DNA of 16,923 bases. It comes from Nymphaea colorata. Its lineage: Eukaryota; Streptophyta; Magnoliopsida; Nymphaeales; Nymphaeaceae. Made by a program: the position numbers and the translations under genes. The DNA lies in NCBI RefSeq assembly GCF_008831285.2, contig NW_022204561.1:1-16923 (forward strand). The letters run 5' to 3'. The notes under the pieces were generated by a model that worked only from the letters and a program-made list of their open reading frames with translations, was not told the DNA's origin and made no database searches. This document shows, in pieces, positions 16,737 to 16,923 of this stretch (positions are counted from its first letter, which is position 1; every line of letters starts with the position of its first letter).

Positions 16737-16923
16737 TTCGATTTTGTAAATTCCTTTGGTTTGTATGGATTTTCTGGACTGGGGATTTATATTTTAAAAT
16801 TCACATCACATTCTAAATATGCATTCGACATCGTAGACTTAGATATGTTGAGTCCTCCTTTCTATCTTCTTGTTCAAAATCTTGAATCCAACATCCTTGA
16901 CCGGATTAGATGAGACCTCTGAT
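16737..16923 (+). repeat. Monomer 50, type A, cut by the window edge
   Basis: First 187 bp of an alpha monomer. TCTTCTTGTTC and AGATGAGACC identify it as A rather than F. Small indels (CACATCACATTC, GTAGACTTAGAT) distinguish it from monomer 14. Confidence 0.88.

Larger units (their letters stand above)
1..16923 (+). repeat. Tandem satellite DNA array spanning the whole window
   Basis: Monomers of mostly 361-367 bp follow one another head-to-tail with no interruption, all in one orientation, from the first base to the last. Each contains the same ordered landmarks: TTCGATTTTGTAAATTCC, an A/T-only stretch around ATTTTAAAAT, and three versions of an ACATCNNNGACNGGAT-like block followed by GATGAGACCTCTGATCC. 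No gap of unique sequence, transposon end or gene lies between monomers. Satellite arrays of this kind are known from eukaryotic centromeric, pericentromeric and subtelomeric heterochromatin. Which of these applies here, and in which species, cannot be told from the sequence. Confidence 0.98.

Noticed and set aside
1-16923. CRISPR array, because of the regular short repeated blocks
   Set aside because: The material between repeated blocks is itself repeated and homologous from unit to unit, so there are no unique spacers. There are no cas genes. The period of ~366 bp, or 62 bp inside it, is that of a satellite.
1-16923. Telomeric repeats, tRNA or rRNA genes, or retrotransposon fragments within the array
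   Set aside because: No TTAGGG- or TTTAGGG-type runs, no tRNA or 5S-like boxes in proper spacing, and no poly-A tails or LTR-like ends were seen. Every segment aligns with the satellite monomer.

Overview
The whole window is one uninterrupted block of AT-rich satellite DNA. I see no credible protein-coding gene, RNA gene, transposon, CRISPR array or unique-sequence island. About fifty head-to-tail monomers, all in one orientation, fill bases 1-16923. I phase each monomer from the motif TTCGATTTTGTAAATTCC (TTCAATTTTG in one class). Most monomers are 361-367 bp, one class is about 346 bp, and one recurrent truncated form is about 139 bp. This organisation is typical of eukaryotic constitutive heterochromatin (centromeric, pericentromeric or subtelomeric). 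The species cannot be named from the sequence, and I do not recognise the monomer as a named satellite family.

The monomers fall into 13 recognisable types (A-M) that recur in a fixed order, so this is a higher-order repeat (HOR). The canonical unit is A-B-C-D-E-F-G-H-I-J-K-L-M, about 4466 bp, where H is the truncated monomer. Layout: HOR1 1-4443 (canonical 13-mer); HOR2 4444-8907 (canonical order, with diverged J-K-L); HOR3 8908-14086 (15-mer, with the A-B pair duplicated); HOR4 14087-16736 (8-mer: F-G-H-I-A-B/K-L-M, missing A-E and with J and the start of K replaced by A/B sequence); then a partial A monomer at 16737-16923.

Three nested scales are visible. (1) Each monomer contains degenerate subrepeats of about 62 bp, four of them clear. 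(2) The 13 types reduce to four classes: alpha (A, F, J; short), beta (B, C, K), gamma (D, G, L) and delta (E, I, M). The HOR therefore reads alpha-beta-beta-gamma-delta / alpha-gamma-H-delta / alpha-beta-gamma-delta, as if built from an older tetramer. (3) The HOR units themselves differ by whole-monomer duplication, deletion and conversion-like patches. HOR1 and HOR3 share F-M variants that HOR2 lacks.

Other structure includes a perfect 8-bp inverted repeat with a 7-nt spacer in most beta, gamma and delta monomers, and an 11-bp odd-centred palindrome in several types. Single-base indels are unevenly distributed, concentrated in 1-4443 and about 14200-15450, which may reflect consensus error rather than biology. 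Short open reading frames on both strands recur with the repeat and are judged spurious.
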